Source: Paraburkholderia elongata
GTDB lineage: Bacteria > Pseudomonadota > Gammaproteobacteria > Burkholderiales > Burkholderiaceae
Direction of reading: 5' to 3'
NCBI RefSeq assembly: GCF_013177735.1
Contig: NZ_WOEZ01000109.1
Coordinates: 1 to 56,133 of the forward strand
Length of the DNA: 56,133 bases
The notes beneath the pieces are model-generated. The model had not been told where the DNA came from. It saw only the letters and a program-made list of their open reading frames with translations, and did no database searches. Shown piece by piece: positions 38,483 through 47,215 of this stretch (positions within the stretch are counted from its first letter, which is position 1; each line of letters opens with the position of its first letter). The position numbers and the translations under genes were made by a program.

Positions 38483-39199
38483 TCAAGGCAGCACCTCTTC
38501 AGCCGACTGCGTCAACATTCGCGCCGCGATATCTGCTACCCGCGCCACGTGACTCGTGGCCGCATCGCGCGCGCTGTGCGCGTCGCGCGCACGGATAGCA
38601 TCGAGAATGTGGTTCATCTCCTGCACGGCCTGCCAGCCGCGATCATCCGAGGCGATCGTCATTGCGCGCAACCGGTTGATCCGCGCATTGAGCGTCTGCA
38701 CGATTTCCCACGACACTTTCTTCCCGCCGCCATGGAACATCGCCTCATAAAACGCGGTCGTCAGCTCGCGCACCGTCTGATGCGCGTGCGCTTCGAACGC
38801 CTGCTGGATTCGCGTGATGCACTCGGCCAGTAGCGCAAGCACCGTTTCATCCGCGTGCTGTGCGCACGCCATCGCCGCATCGCCTTCCAGCAGCGCGCGA
38901 ATTTCGTAGATTTCGGCGGCCGTGTTGGCATCCAGCCTCGCGACGATGGGCCCCTGGTTCGGTATCGAATCGACCAGCCCTTCCGTCTCCAGATGCCGCA
39001 AGACCTCACGCACGACGGTCCGGCTAACACCCAGTTCCTCACACAGCGAACGCTCGACCAACCGTTCGCCCGGACGAAAATGCGCCTCCAGAATCGCCGT
39101 ACGCATTTTTTCAAGCGCGAGTTCGCGCAACGTCGTGGTGCGGCGTTCGACTTTCAGCGAAGGCAGAGCGTCACTCATGGCGTGCATTGCCGTGCTCAC
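38483..39199 (-). CDS. GntR/FadR-subfamily transcriptional regulator, distal paralogue
   Basis: A 238-residue regulator with an N-terminal winged helix (LVERSLCEELGVSRTVVREV, then LRHLETEGLV) and a C-terminal all-helical FCD ligand domain (IYEIRALLEGDAAMACAQHA, LNARINRLRAMTIAS). FCD domains bind small carboxylates or metal-organic acid complexes. GTG 39199 overlaps the ATPase stop by four bases (GTGA); ATG 39187 or 39178 are alternatives. It is the last gene of the long leftward operon, so it probably gives feedback on it. A clear paralogue with the same helix residues lies upstream at 48948-49634. Confidence 0.88.
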   Translation of the reverse strand: MSTAMHAMSDALPSLKVERRTTTLRELALEKMRTAILEAHFRPGERLVERSLCEELGVSRTVVREVLRHLETEGLVDSIPNQGPIVARLDANTAAEIYEIRALLEGDAAMACAQHADETVLALLAECITRIQQAFEAHAHQTVRELTTAFYEAMFHGGGKKVSWEIVQTLNARINRLRAMTIASDDRGWQAVQEMNHILDAIRARDAHSARDAATSHVARVADIAARMLTQSAEEVLP

Positions 39200-40287
39200 G
39201 CCTGCGCGAACAGCCGCACATCACGCATGTCCCAATCGACGAGCGCATGCGTGCCGATCGTGAGGCCGCTGTCATGGCGATGTCCGGCCGGCATGCGAAC
39301 CGAAATCTCCTGCTGCCACGGCGTCGCGACGGCGTAATGCATCGCGTCACCGAGATACGTGATGTCGCGCACGGTGACAGGCAGACCCGCCGCGCTGCTC
39401 GCGTCGCGCAGTGCATGAATGCGCATCTGCTCCGGACGGATCATCAGCGTGCCTTCGTCGCCCGCCGTGAGCACCGGATTGAAGCTGCCCGATGCCACCG
39501 TATGACCGTTCGGAAACACGCCGTTCATCTGGCCGTCGCGGTTCGACGTCACGCGCACCGGCAGGAAATTCGAGTTGCCGATAAAACTCGCGACGAAACG
39601 CGACGCCGGATTCCCATAAAGCTCCTCGCCCGTGCCGACCTGCTCGATGCGCCCCTTGTTGAACACGGCGATGCGATCCGACAGCCGCAACGCCTCTTCC
39701 TGATCGTGCGTCACATAGAGAATCGTGACGCCCGTCTCCTGATGAATGCGGCGCAGTTCGAGCTGGATTTCCTCGCGCAGTTTTTTGTCCAGCGCGGAGA
39801 GCGGTTCGTCCATCAGCAGCACGGGCGGATCATAGGCGAGCGCGCGGGCAATCGCGACGCGCTGCTGCTGCCCGCCCGACAATTGCGCGGGCATCCGGTC
39901 GCGGCACTCGGACAGATGCACGAGCTTCAGCATCTGTTCGACCTTGGCCTTCACTTCCGCGTCGGGACGGCGGCGCACGCGCAACGGAAAGGCGATGTTC
40001 TCGCCCACCGTCAGATGCGGAAACAGCGTATAGCGCTGAAACACCATGCCGATATGGCGCTTGTTCGGCGCGACGGAGAGCAGCGGCTTGCCGTCGAGCA
40101 GCACGCGCCCTTCGCTCGGCTCCTGGAAGCCCGCAACGATATAGAGCGTGGTGCTCTTGCCCGAACCCGACGGTCCGAGAAAGGTCATGAACTCGCCCTT
40201 GCGCACATCGAGCGATACATGGTCGATGGCGACGACGTCGTCGTAGGTCTTGCGCAGGCGCTGGATTTGCAGGAATGCGGCAGTCAT
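39196..40287 (-). CDS. ABC transporter ATPase, spermidine/putrescine (PotA) type
   Basis: A 363-residue ATP-binding subunit. Walker A is GPSGSGKST, the Q-loop lies in GMVFQRYTLFPHLTV, the signature is LSGGQQQRVAIARAL, Walker B is VLLMDEPLSALD, and the switch His lies in YVTHDQEEA. A C-terminal TOBE-type regulatory domain occupies about the last 100 residues. GAGGTGA lies about 9 bases upstream of the ATG. It follows the second permease by 16 bases and completes a binding-protein-dependent importer with the three genes upstream. Confidence 0.93.
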   Translation of the reverse strand: MTAAFLQIQRLRKTYDDVVAIDHVSLDVRKGEFMTFLGPSGSGKSTTLYIVAGFQEPSEGRVLLDGKPLLSVAPNKRHIGMVFQRYTLFPHLTVGENIAFPLRVRRRPDAEVKAKVEQMLKLVHLSECRDRMPAQLSGGQQQRVAIARALAYDPPVLLMDEPLSALDKKLREEIQLELRRIHQETGVTILYVTHDQEEALRLSDRIAVFNKGRIEQVGTGEELYGNPASRFVASFIGNSNFLPVRVTSNRDGQMNGVFPNGHTVASGSFNPVLTAGDEGTLMIRPEQMRIHALRDASSAAGLPVTVRDITYLGDAMHYAVATPWQQEISVRMPAGHRHDSGLTIGTHALVDWDMRDVRLFAQA

Positions 40288-40303
40288 GGCTCATTCACCT
40301 CGG

Positions 40304-41098
40304 TTATCGTGCGCGGCGCACCAGGGCGCCCGCCAACATCAATACGGTCGTCAATCCGACCAGCAGCGAAGACGCCGCCGCCACGACCGGCGTCAGGTCT
40401 TGCCGCAACGTTGCCCAGATTCGCACGGGCAGCGTTTGAAGGGTCGGGCTGGACATGAAAATCGACACCACGACTTCGTCCCACGATGCGAGGAACGAGA
40501 AGATCGCGGCGGCGAACAGGCCGAGCCGGATCGCGGGCAACGTGACGCGCAGCTTCACTTCGAGCGGCGACGCGCCGCAAATCAGCGCCGCATCTTCGAG
40601 CGCCGTGTCGAAGCTCGACAGCGAGTTGCTGATCGAGATGATCGAGAACGGCAACGCGATGATCAGATGGCCGATCACGAAGCCCGTCATCGTGCCGTTC
40701 AGGCCGATACGCAGGAAGAACGCATACAGTGCGACGGCGAGCACGACGACGGGCAGCACCATCGGCGTGAGGAAGAACGCCTGCACGGCATTGCGTCCGC
40801 GAAACTTGCCGCGCACCAGCGCGAGCGACGCGAGAAAGCCGATCAGCACGGATAGCGCCGTGACGATCACCGCGAGCTTCGCGCTCGTCAGCAGCGAGTC
40901 GATCCAGCCGGCGTCGGTGAAAAGCTGGCGATACCACTCCAGCGTCCAGCCCGGCGGCGGAAAGATCAGCCATTGCGAATCGCCGAACGACAGCGCGACG
41001 ATGAACGCGATCGGCAGCAGGAGAAACAGTGCAACGGCGGCGCCAACGGCCAGCAACATATAGCGCAGCGCGCCCAGACGATCGAAATCGAGCAACAT
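40304..41098 (-). CDS. ABC transporter permease, PotC type
   Basis: A 264-residue inner-membrane subunit with six predicted helices. The ATPase-contact EAA loop reads LEDAALICGASPLEVKLRVT followed by LPAIRLGLFAAA. ATG 41098 is chosen because GGGAGG lies about 7 bases upstream. It pairs with the permease at 41185. A GC-rich palindromic repeat separates the two. Confidence 0.92.
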   Translation of the reverse strand: MLLDFDRLGALRYMLLAVGAAVALFLLLPIAFIVALSFGDSQWLIFPPPGWTLEWYRQLFTDAGWIDSLLTSAKLAVIVTALSVLIGFLASLALVRGKFRGRNAVQAFFLTPMVLPVVVLAVALYAFFLRIGLNGTMTGFVIGHLIIALPFSIISISNSLSSFDTALEDAALICGASPLEVKLRVTLPAIRLGLFAAAIFSFLASWDEVVVSIFMSSPTLQTLPVRIWATLRQDLTPVVAAASSLLVGLTTVLMLAGALVRRAR

Positions 41099-41110
41099 GT
41101 CAGTCCTCCC

Positions 41111-41180
41111 GCCGGGCCGCCCCAAGGGAGGCCGACGCCCCCTCGGGGGGCAGCGAACGTAGTGAGCGTGGGGGTTGTTT
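41111..41180. repeat. GC-rich palindromic intergenic repeat (REP-like)
   Basis: About 70 bases between the two permease genes, containing GCCCCC-TCG-GGGGGC (41137-41151) followed by CAGCGAACGTAGTGAGCGTG. I remember closely similar sequence as a dispersed intergenic repeat in Burkholderia-group genomes. The hairpin could stabilise mRNA ends or tune expression of the downstream permease. Confidence 0.55.
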
Positions 41181-41184
41181 CATC

Positions 41185-42069
41185 TCAGCGGCCTCCCGGA
41201 TTGGCGCGCGCACTGCCGGTGAAGCGCAGTTGCAGCGCATACAGTGCGAGCGTCACGGCGAGCAGCACGAAGGCGGCGGCACCGGCGAGGCCCCAGTTCA
41301 GCAGCTGCTGCACGAGCTGGGCGATAAGTTCCGCCAGCATCATGTAGGACGCGCCGCCGAGCAGTGCAGGAGTGACGAAATAGCCGAGCGCCATCACGAA
41401 CACCATCAACGCGCCCGACGCGATGCCCGGCATCGCGAGCGGCACCAGCACCCGCCAGAACGCCTGCCAGCGGCTCGCGCCGCAGATCGCCGCGGCGCGC
41501 AACGTGGATGGGTCGATGCTCCGCAGCGTGGCGTGCAGCGGCATCACCAGGAACGGCAGCATGATATACGTCATGCCGATGGTCACGCCGATCAGGTTGT
41601 TGACGAGCGTCAGCGGCTCGCTGATCACGCCGAGCGCCATCAGCAAACGGTTGATCGGCCCGGTCTGTTGCAGCAGCACCATCCAGGCGAACGTGCGCGC
41701 CAGCAGGTTGGTCCACATCGACAGCAGCATGATCGCGAACAGCGCGGAACTCAGCTTGCGCGGCGCGATGGCGAGCAGCCACGCCGTCGGGAAGCCGATC
41801 GCGAGGGTCGCCACCGTCACTACCGTCGCCACCAGGAACGTGTTGCCGAACACTCGCAGATAGGTCGTCGAGCCGAGCAGTTGCGCGTAGTTGCTCAGCC
41901 CCGGCGCCGGTTCGAGCACGCTGTGCAACAGCAGCGACAGCACCGGCAGCAGAAAGAAGATCACGAGCAGCAACAGCGCGGGCACCAGCAGGCGGATGCT
42001 GCGCCAGTCGCGCCGCCGGCGCGTGGCCGTCGCGGGCGGATGCGCGACGGTACTCAGAACATTAGGCAT
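41185..42069 (-). CDS. ABC transporter permease, PotB type
   Basis: A 294-residue permease with an N-terminal helix (LLVPALLLLVIFFLLPVLSL), five more hydrophobic segments, and the EAA loop LRAAAICGASRWQAFWRVLV-PLAMPG. ATG 42069 has GGGAGA about 5 bases upstream; ATG 42081 in the same frame is the alternative. It follows the binding-protein gene by about 50 bases. Confidence 0.92.
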   Translation of the reverse strand: MPNVLSTVAHPPATATRRRRDWRSIRLLVPALLLLVIFFLLPVLSLLLHSVLEPAPGLSNYAQLLGSTTYLRVFGNTFLVATVVTVATLAIGFPTAWLLAIAPRKLSSALFAIMLLSMWTNLLARTFAWMVLLQQTGPINRLLMALGVISEPLTLVNNLIGVTIGMTYIMLPFLVMPLHATLRSIDPSTLRAAAICGASRWQAFWRVLVPLAMPGIASGALMVFVMALGYFVTPALLGGASYMMLAELIAQLVQQLLNWGLAGAAAFVLLAVTLALYALQLRFTGSARANPGGR

Positions 42070-42119
42070 GGTGTCTCCCATCCACTCCGATGACTATGCG
42101 GCGCTCACGTGCAGCGTGC

Positions 42120-43151
42120 CTATTTCGATTGCCACGCGTACCAGCGCTTGGCAATCGCATCGCGGTTCTCGGCCCAGTACTTCATGTCGAGATTGATCTG
42201 CGAGGACTTGTACTGATCGGGCAGCGTCTTCGCAATGGCGGGCGACATCAGCGCGGCCGACTTCACGTTGATCGGCGCATAGCCCGTATCCGTCGCGAAC
42301 TTTGCCTGCGCCTGAGCGCTCGTGGCGGCGGCGAGGTACTTCATCGCTTCGGCCTTGTGCTTTGCGCCCTTAGGAATCACCAGCATGTCGGCGGCCGTCA
42401 GGTTCTGGTTCCACGAGATGCCGACCGGCACGCCTGTCTGTTCGAGCGCATGCAAGCGTCCATTCCAGAACATGCCGATGGGCGCCTCGCCCGACGCGAG
42501 CAGTTGCTGCGATTGCGCGCCGCCGCTCCACCAGACGATATCGCCCTTGATCGTGTCGAGCTTTTTGAACGCGCGGTCGAGGTCGAGCGGATAGAGCTTG
42601 TTGGGCGGCACGCCATCGGCGAGCAGCGCGATTTCGAGCACGCCGGGGGCCGACCATTTATAGAGCGTGCGCTTGCCGGGGAATTTCTTCGTATCGAACA
42701 GATCGGCCCACGTGACCGGCTGCGCGCCCGCGTACTTCGCCTTGTTGTAGCCGAGCACGAACGAGTAGTAGAAGCTGCCAACTGCGTCCTGCGTCGCGAA
42801 GCGCGGATCCAGTTCGTCCTTCTTCACGACGGAATAGTCGATCGGCTCGATCAGTCCTGCCTGGTGCGCGGCGTACGCGAAATCGCCTTCGACGTCGACC
42901 ACGTCCCAGTTCACATTGCCGCTGTCGACCATCGCCTTGAGCTTGCCGTAGTCGGTCGGGCCGTCCATCAGCACGTTGACGCCGGTGGCCTGCGTGAAGG
43001 GCTGCGCCCAGTTCTTCTGTTGCGACGACTGCGTGGTGCCGCCCCAACTCGTGAAAACGATCGGGTCCGCGGCCAGTGCCGGGGACGCCGCGAGCGTCGC
43101 CGCGCAGAGCGCGATCAGCGGCGCGATAAATGAGTTGCTTCTGCTGCTCAT
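42120..43151 (-). CDS. ABC transporter extracellular substrate-binding protein (PotD-like)
   Basis: A 343-residue periplasmic protein with a signal peptide (SFIAPLIALCAATLAASPAL, then AAD). Type II binding-protein features follow: PIVFTSWGGTTQSSQQKNWA, NVNWDVVDVEGDFAYAAH and MFWNGRLHALEQTGVPVG. This subfamily binds polyamines and related cationic or small nitrogen compounds. GGAGAG lies about 7 bases before ATG 43151. As first gene of the importer block, it suggests the operon's enzymes act on an imported amine- or ring-nitrogen-containing substrate. Confidence 0.9.
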   Translation of the reverse strand: MSSRSNSFIAPLIALCAATLAASPALAADPIVFTSWGGTTQSSQQKNWAQPFTQATGVNVLMDGPTDYGKLKAMVDSGNVNWDVVDVEGDFAYAAHQAGLIEPIDYSVVKKDELDPRFATQDAVGSFYYSFVLGYNKAKYAGAQPVTWADLFDTKKFPGKRTLYKWSAPGVLEIALLADGVPPNKLYPLDLDRAFKKLDTIKGDIVWWSGGAQSQQLLASGEAPIGMFWNGRLHALEQTGVPVGISWNQNLTAADMLVIPKGAKHKAEAMKYLAAATSAQAQAKFATDTGYAPINVKSAALMSPAIAKTLPDQYKSSQINLDMKYWAENRDAIAKRWYAWQSK

Positions 43152-43215
43152 GTCTCTCTCCAAGGAATACGGTCGGTATCGGTCCAACGTGTAAGGTAGC
43201 GAGTCGAATGCTCTC

Positions 43216-43530
43216 TCAGGCGAGCGGCGAAAATCGCGCTGGCTTCATGATCTTGTTTTCCATCTCTTCCATCAGCGCCTGAATCTTCGGCGCAAAGGCC
43301 CGCCACGCGGCGTCTTCAGCGAGCGCGGCACGGCGGCGTTCGCGCTCGTCGAGACTCGGATAGGCCCAGATATGCACGATCTGATTCAGCGGTCCGATCT
43401 CCGAAAAGAAGTAGCCGACCAGTTGACCCAGATACCGCTTCTGCAATTCGATGCCCTCCTCCTCCACGAGCTTCAGATAAGTGGGCACGGCGCCCGTCTT
43501 GATGCGGTATGTGCGGATTTCGTAGAACAT
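43216..43530 (-). CDS. NIPSNAP family protein
   Basis: A 104-residue protein with the NIPSNAP dimeric alpha-beta barrel pattern: MFYEIRTYRIKTGAVPTYLK, GYFFSEIGPLNQIVHIWAYP, SLDERERRRAAL. Bacterial members often accompany catabolic monooxygenase genes, but their role is not defined. It lies 40 bases after the aldehyde dehydrogenase gene and 64 bases before the binding-protein gene. The ribosome binding site is weak. Confidence 0.88.
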   Translation of the reverse strand: MFYEIRTYRIKTGAVPTYLKLVEEEGIELQKRYLGQLVGYFFSEIGPLNQIVHIWAYPSLDERERRRAALAEDAAWRAFAPKIQALMEEMENKIMKPARFSPLA

Positions 43531-43570
43531 GCTGGCTTGTCTCGTGTCGACCAGAGTTGGCGCTTGTGCG

Positions 43571-45043
43571 TCAGCGCATCACGAACGGATCGGCAATCGG
43601 TTCGTCCGACGTGCGGATCCACACCGACTTCGTGCGTGTGTAATCGAGCACTGCTTCGAGCCCGCCTTCGCGACCGAGACCGGACAGGCCATAGCCGCCG
43701 AACGGCACGATCGGCGACACCGCGCGATACGTGTTGACCCACACGATGCCCGCGCGCAACGCGCGCGTGAGCCGGTGCGCCCGCGTCAGGTCGCGCGTGA
43801 ATACGCCCGATGCGAGGCCGTAGCGCGTGTCGTTGGCGAGTGCGATGGCATCGGCTTCGGTATCGAACGTGACGACGCTCAGCACCGGCCCGAACAGTTC
43901 TTCCATCACGCTCGGCACTTGCGCGTTCGCGCAATCGACGATGGTCGGCAAAAAGTAGTTGCCTTGGCCGACGCCGTCCGGTTGCTTGCCGCCGGTGACG
44001 ATGCGCCCGCCCGCTTCGACGCTCGCGCGCAGCACCTTCTCGATGTGTTCGAGTTGACGGCGGGTGGCGAGCGGTCCCATTTCGGTCGCGATGTCCTGCG
44101 GATTGCCGATGCGAATCGTTTGCGCCTTCGCCACGAGCCGCTCGATCAGCGCATCGTGAATGCCGCGCTGCACGACGAGCCTTGAACCGGCGACGCAGCT
44201 TTGCCCCGTCGCCGCGAAAATGCCCGCGATGACGGCGTTGCAGGCGCTGTCGAGATCGGCGTCGTCGAATACCAGCACAGGCGACTTGCCGCCGAGTTCC
44301 AGCGACATCGCCGCGAGGTTTTCCGCCGAATTGCGCACCACGTGACGCGCCGTTTCCGGCCCGCCGGTGAAGGCGATACGCGATACGAGCGGATGACTCG
44401 TCAGCGTGCGGCCGCAATCGTTGCCGAATCCGGTCACGATATTGACGACGCCTTTCGGAAAACCGGCTTCGTGCACGAGCCGGGCGAATTCGAGCAACGG
44501 CGCTGGACCGTCTTCCGACGCCTTGAGCACGATCGTACAACCCGCGGCAAGCGCAGGACCGACCTTCACCGCCGACAGAAAAAGCTGCGAATTCCACGGC
44601 ACGATGCCCGCGACCACACCGACCGGCTCGCGCCGCAGCGTGACTTCCATATCGGGTTTGTCGACCGGCAGCCACGCGCCCTGGATCTTGTCCGCGACGC
44701 CCGCGTAATAGCGGTAATACTCGGCGACATAGCCGATCTGGCTGCGCGTCTCGCGGATGATCTTGCCCGTATCCTGCGTTTCGAGTTCGGCCAGACGCGG
44801 CGCGTGTTGCGCGACGAGATCCGCGAGCCTGTACAGCAGCTTGCCGCGCGCGCTCGCCGTCAGATTCGCCCACGCCGGATCGTTCAGCGCGCGATCGGCC
44901 GCGCGCACCGCGCGGTCGACATCCGCCGCGCTAGCGGCCGGCATGCTCGCCCACACGTCGCCCGTCGATGGATCGACGCTGTCGAAATGCTCGCGCGCAT
45001 CTTCGAAGGCACCGTCGATGTATTGCTGGAACCGCTGGACCAT
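43571..45043 (-). CDS. NAD(P)-dependent aldehyde dehydrogenase
   Basis: A 490-residue member of the ALDH superfamily. The oxyanion Asn lies in GIVPWNSQL, the general base Glu in LELGGKSPVLVF and the nucleophile Cys in ATGQSCVAGSR. NAD-binding FTGG is also present, and the C-terminus has the GLGREGGLEAVLDYTRTKSV region. It probably oxidises an aldehyde released by the monooxygenase or hydrolase step to an acid. GGAG lies about 9 bases before the ATG. Confidence 0.93.
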   Translation of the reverse strand: MVQRFQQYIDGAFEDAREHFDSVDPSTGDVWASMPAASAADVDRAVRAADRALNDPAWANLTASARGKLLYRLADLVAQHAPRLAELETQDTGKIIRETRSQIGYVAEYYRYYAGVADKIQGAWLPVDKPDMEVTLRREPVGVVAGIVPWNSQLFLSAVKVGPALAAGCTIVLKASEDGPAPLLEFARLVHEAGFPKGVVNIVTGFGNDCGRTLTSHPLVSRIAFTGGPETARHVVRNSAENLAAMSLELGGKSPVLVFDDADLDSACNAVIAGIFAATGQSCVAGSRLVVQRGIHDALIERLVAKAQTIRIGNPQDIATEMGPLATRRQLEHIEKVLRASVEAGGRIVTGGKQPDGVGQGNYFLPTIVDCANAQVPSVMEELFGPVLSVVTFDTEADAIALANDTRYGLASGVFTRDLTRAHRLTRALRAGIVWVNTYRAVSPIVPFGGYGLSGLGREGGLEAVLDYTRTKSVWIRTSDEPIADPFVMR

Positions 45044-45085
45044 GTCAGCTACTCCGTGGAGTCATCAGATGTAAGAGCGTTCGCG

Positions 45086-46129
45086 TCAGCGCGCGTCGAA
45101 TGCGGGCATCACGTCGGAAATGAACAGCTCCAGCGACTTGCGCTTGCGCTCGAAGCTCATGTGGCTGTCGAGCCAGAAGCTGTACTGGTCGTAGCCGAGT
45201 TCCTCATAGCCCTTGAGGCGCGAAATCACCTGTTTCGGCTCGCCGATCACGAGGTTCTTGCGGATCGCCTCGGGCGAGTATTGCGGGAACATCTCGACAT
45301 CGGCATCCGTCAGCGGCTCGATGAAGCCCTGCTCGACCGGCCGCTCGTTCTTGAACCATTTGCTGAAGTAGCGATAGAAGCGCGCCAGGTCCTGCACCGC
45401 CTCATCCACTTCGGCGGCGTTCGCGCCGACAAACGTGTGCATCAGCATCATCACCTGCGGACGCGGCACGTCGGCATGCGCGGCGCAGGCGGCGTTAAAG
45501 CGCTCCATCAGACTCACGACCTCCGCATCGCCCTGCGCTAGCGACGTCACTTGCACATTGCAGCCGTTCGCGACGGCGAACGCATGCGAGTTCGGATCGC
45601 GCGCGGCCAGCCACATCGGCGGATGCGGTTGCTGGACCGGACGCGGCACGGGCGTCGTCGACGGCCACGACCAGAACTCGCCCTGATGCGCGTAATCGCC
45701 CTTGAACAACTTGCGCAACGCGGGCACCAGTTCGCGCATGCGCGCACCCGCGCCCATTGCGTCGAGGCCCGGCAGCAGGCGCTCGTATTCGAACGAATAC
45801 GCGCCGCGTGCGATGCCGAGATCGAGCCGCCCGTTGCTTGCGACATCGACCATGCCCGCCTCACCCGCCAGTGCGATCGGATGCCAGAACGGCGCAATCA
45901 CCGTGCCCGTGCCCAGACGGATGCGTTCCGTCTTCGCGGCCAGATACGAGAGGTTGACGAAAGGATTCGGCGCGATCGTGAATTCCATCGCGTGATGCTC
46001 GCCGATCCACGCTGTTTCGAAACCGCCGCGCTCGGCGATCTGCACGAGCTCGGTCATCCGGTCGAACAGTTCGCGATGCGACGTCGTGTCGTCGTACCGC
46101 TCCATATGCAGGAACAATGAAAACTTCAT
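45086..46129 (-). CDS. LLM-class flavin-dependent monooxygenase (luciferase-like)
   Basis: A 347-residue TIM-barrel flavoprotein of the bacterial luciferase family. Motifs: GGFETAWIGEHHAMEFTIAP, RIRLGTGTVIAPFWHPIALA, NGRLDLGIARGAYSFEYERL and QPHPPMWLAARDPNSHAFAV. Two-component LLM enzymes use FMNH2 supplied by a separate reductase, which is encoded next to it (46247-47215). By analogy with RutA the reaction may open or hydroxylate an N-heterocycle or amine; the substrate is not inferable. GGGAGA lies about 10 bases upstream. Confidence 0.9.
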   Translation of the reverse strand: MKFSLFLHMERYDDTTSHRELFDRMTELVQIAERGGFETAWIGEHHAMEFTIAPNPFVNLSYLAAKTERIRLGTGTVIAPFWHPIALAGEAGMVDVASNGRLDLGIARGAYSFEYERLLPGLDAMGAGARMRELVPALRKLFKGDYAHQGEFWSWPSTTPVPRPVQQPHPPMWLAARDPNSHAFAVANGCNVQVTSLAQGDAEVVSLMERFNAACAAHADVPRPQVMMLMHTFVGANAAEVDEAVQDLARFYRYFSKWFKNERPVEQGFIEPLTDADVEMFPQYSPEAIRKNLVIGEPKQVISRLKGYEELGYDQYSFWLDSHMSFERKRKSLELFISDVMPAFDAR

Positions 46130-46246
46130 GATGATTCGTCTCCCGTGTCGACCGGAGTTCGTGCTTTAGCACCTACTCCAGTCCCATGCTGCGGGCTGCG
46201 CGATCGTGCGCAGCAGGATTCATCGGCGGATTGGCCTTTGGTGCGC

Positions 46247-47215
46247 TCAGTGCGCGAGCGCGAGCGTCTGCACCGTGCCGGCTTCCGTATCGCCGACATA
46301 GATGCCGAACGCGTCTTCACTGCGTTCGCGCACGTAGCGCTCGAGCATCGAGCGCACCGCGTCATCGCGCAGTTCGTGCCACGGAATCTGCGCCAGCGGG
46401 ACAATGCGGATGGTGCTGTCCATCCATGCCGCGCCGCTGTCGATCACGCGGCCGCGATAGTAGATTTGTACACTCGAGGCCGGCCCGTTGCCTGACTCGA
46501 ATACGGCAAAAATAAAGTCGAGATGCGCTTCGAGGCCGAGCTTCGCCAGCACGCCGCGCAGGCTCGCGGCATCGCTTGCGGGTTCGAGCTTGATGCCCGT
46601 CGGCAACTGCAGGCCCTTGGGGGTGTCGAGCAGCACGAGTCCATCGCGATGTTCGAGAATCGCGCCCACTTGCGCCCGTGATCCGGCGGCAGCCAGTGCA
46701 TCCTGGGACAAACTGAAGTTCACATACGCGCCCCGGCAGTAGCCAAGCGGCGACGAGCTGGTATGAAGAAAATCGACCACACGTCCGATCAGGATGATGT
46801 GATCGCCGGCATCGACCACATCATGCGTGGTGCAATCGAAGGTCGCCGCCGCGCCGTCCATCACGGGCGCGCCCGTTGCGCGCGTCTGCCAGGCGACTTG
46901 CGCGAACTTGTCGGCCGCTTTCGAGGCGAACACGCCGGACACGGACTTCTGATCTTCGGCAAGAACGCTCACGGCGAAGTGGCGTGTTTGCGAAAACACT
47001 TCATAGCTCGATGCGGTCTTGGCGATGCACACGAGGATCAGCGGCGGATCGAGCGAGACCGACGTGAACGAGTTGGCCGTGAAGCCGCGCGGCGAGCCGT
47101 CCGGCTGGATCGTCGTGACGACCGTCACGCCCGTCACGAACGCGCCGAGCGCGCGGCGAAATTCGGCGAGGTCGAAAGTCTGTTGCGCGGTTTGGTCAAA
47201 CATCGGCTCAGTCAT
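46247..47215 (-). CDS. Flavin reductase with 150-residue C-terminal extension
   Basis: About 322 residues. The N-terminal 165 form a standard FMN-binding split-barrel reductase: FRRALGAFVTGVTVVTTIQP, GFTANSFTSVSLDPPLILVC, CTTHDVVDAGDHIILIGRVV. It should supply FMNH2 to the LLM monooxygenase. After YVNFSLSQDAL comes an extension of some 150 residues (VGAILEHRDGLVLLDTPKGL, LGLEAHLDFIFAVFES, VQIYYRGRVIDSGAAW) that looks like a degenerate Nudix-type fold, but I see no Nudix box. ATG 47215 has GGAGAA about 6 bases upstream and overlaps the hydrolase stop by 8 bases (ATGACTGA). RutF-like proteins normally lack such a tail. Confidence 0.88.
   Translation of the reverse strand: MTEPMFDQTAQQTFDLAEFRRALGAFVTGVTVVTTIQPDGSPRGFTANSFTSVSLDPPLILVCIAKTASSYEVFSQTRHFAVSVLAEDQKSVSGVFASKAADKFAQVAWQTRATGAPVMDGAAATFDCTTHDVVDAGDHIILIGRVVDFLHTSSSPLGYCRGAYVNFSLSQDALAAAGSRAQVGAILEHRDGLVLLDTPKGLQLPTGIKLEPASDAASLRGVLAKLGLEAHLDFIFAVFESGNGPASSVQIYYRGRVIDSGAAWMDSTIRIVPLAQIPWHELRDDAVRSMLERYVRERSEDAFGIYVGDTEAGTVQTLALAH

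Noticed and set aside
41029..42093. 354-codon plus-strand frame opposite the ABC permeases
   Set aside because: Very high Arg/His/Gln content typical of antisense reading of GC-rich membrane protein genes.
43473..44873. 466-codon minus-strand frame within the aldehyde dehydrogenase gene
   Set aside because: Same-strand out-of-frame shadow. The ALDH frame has all catalytic motifs.
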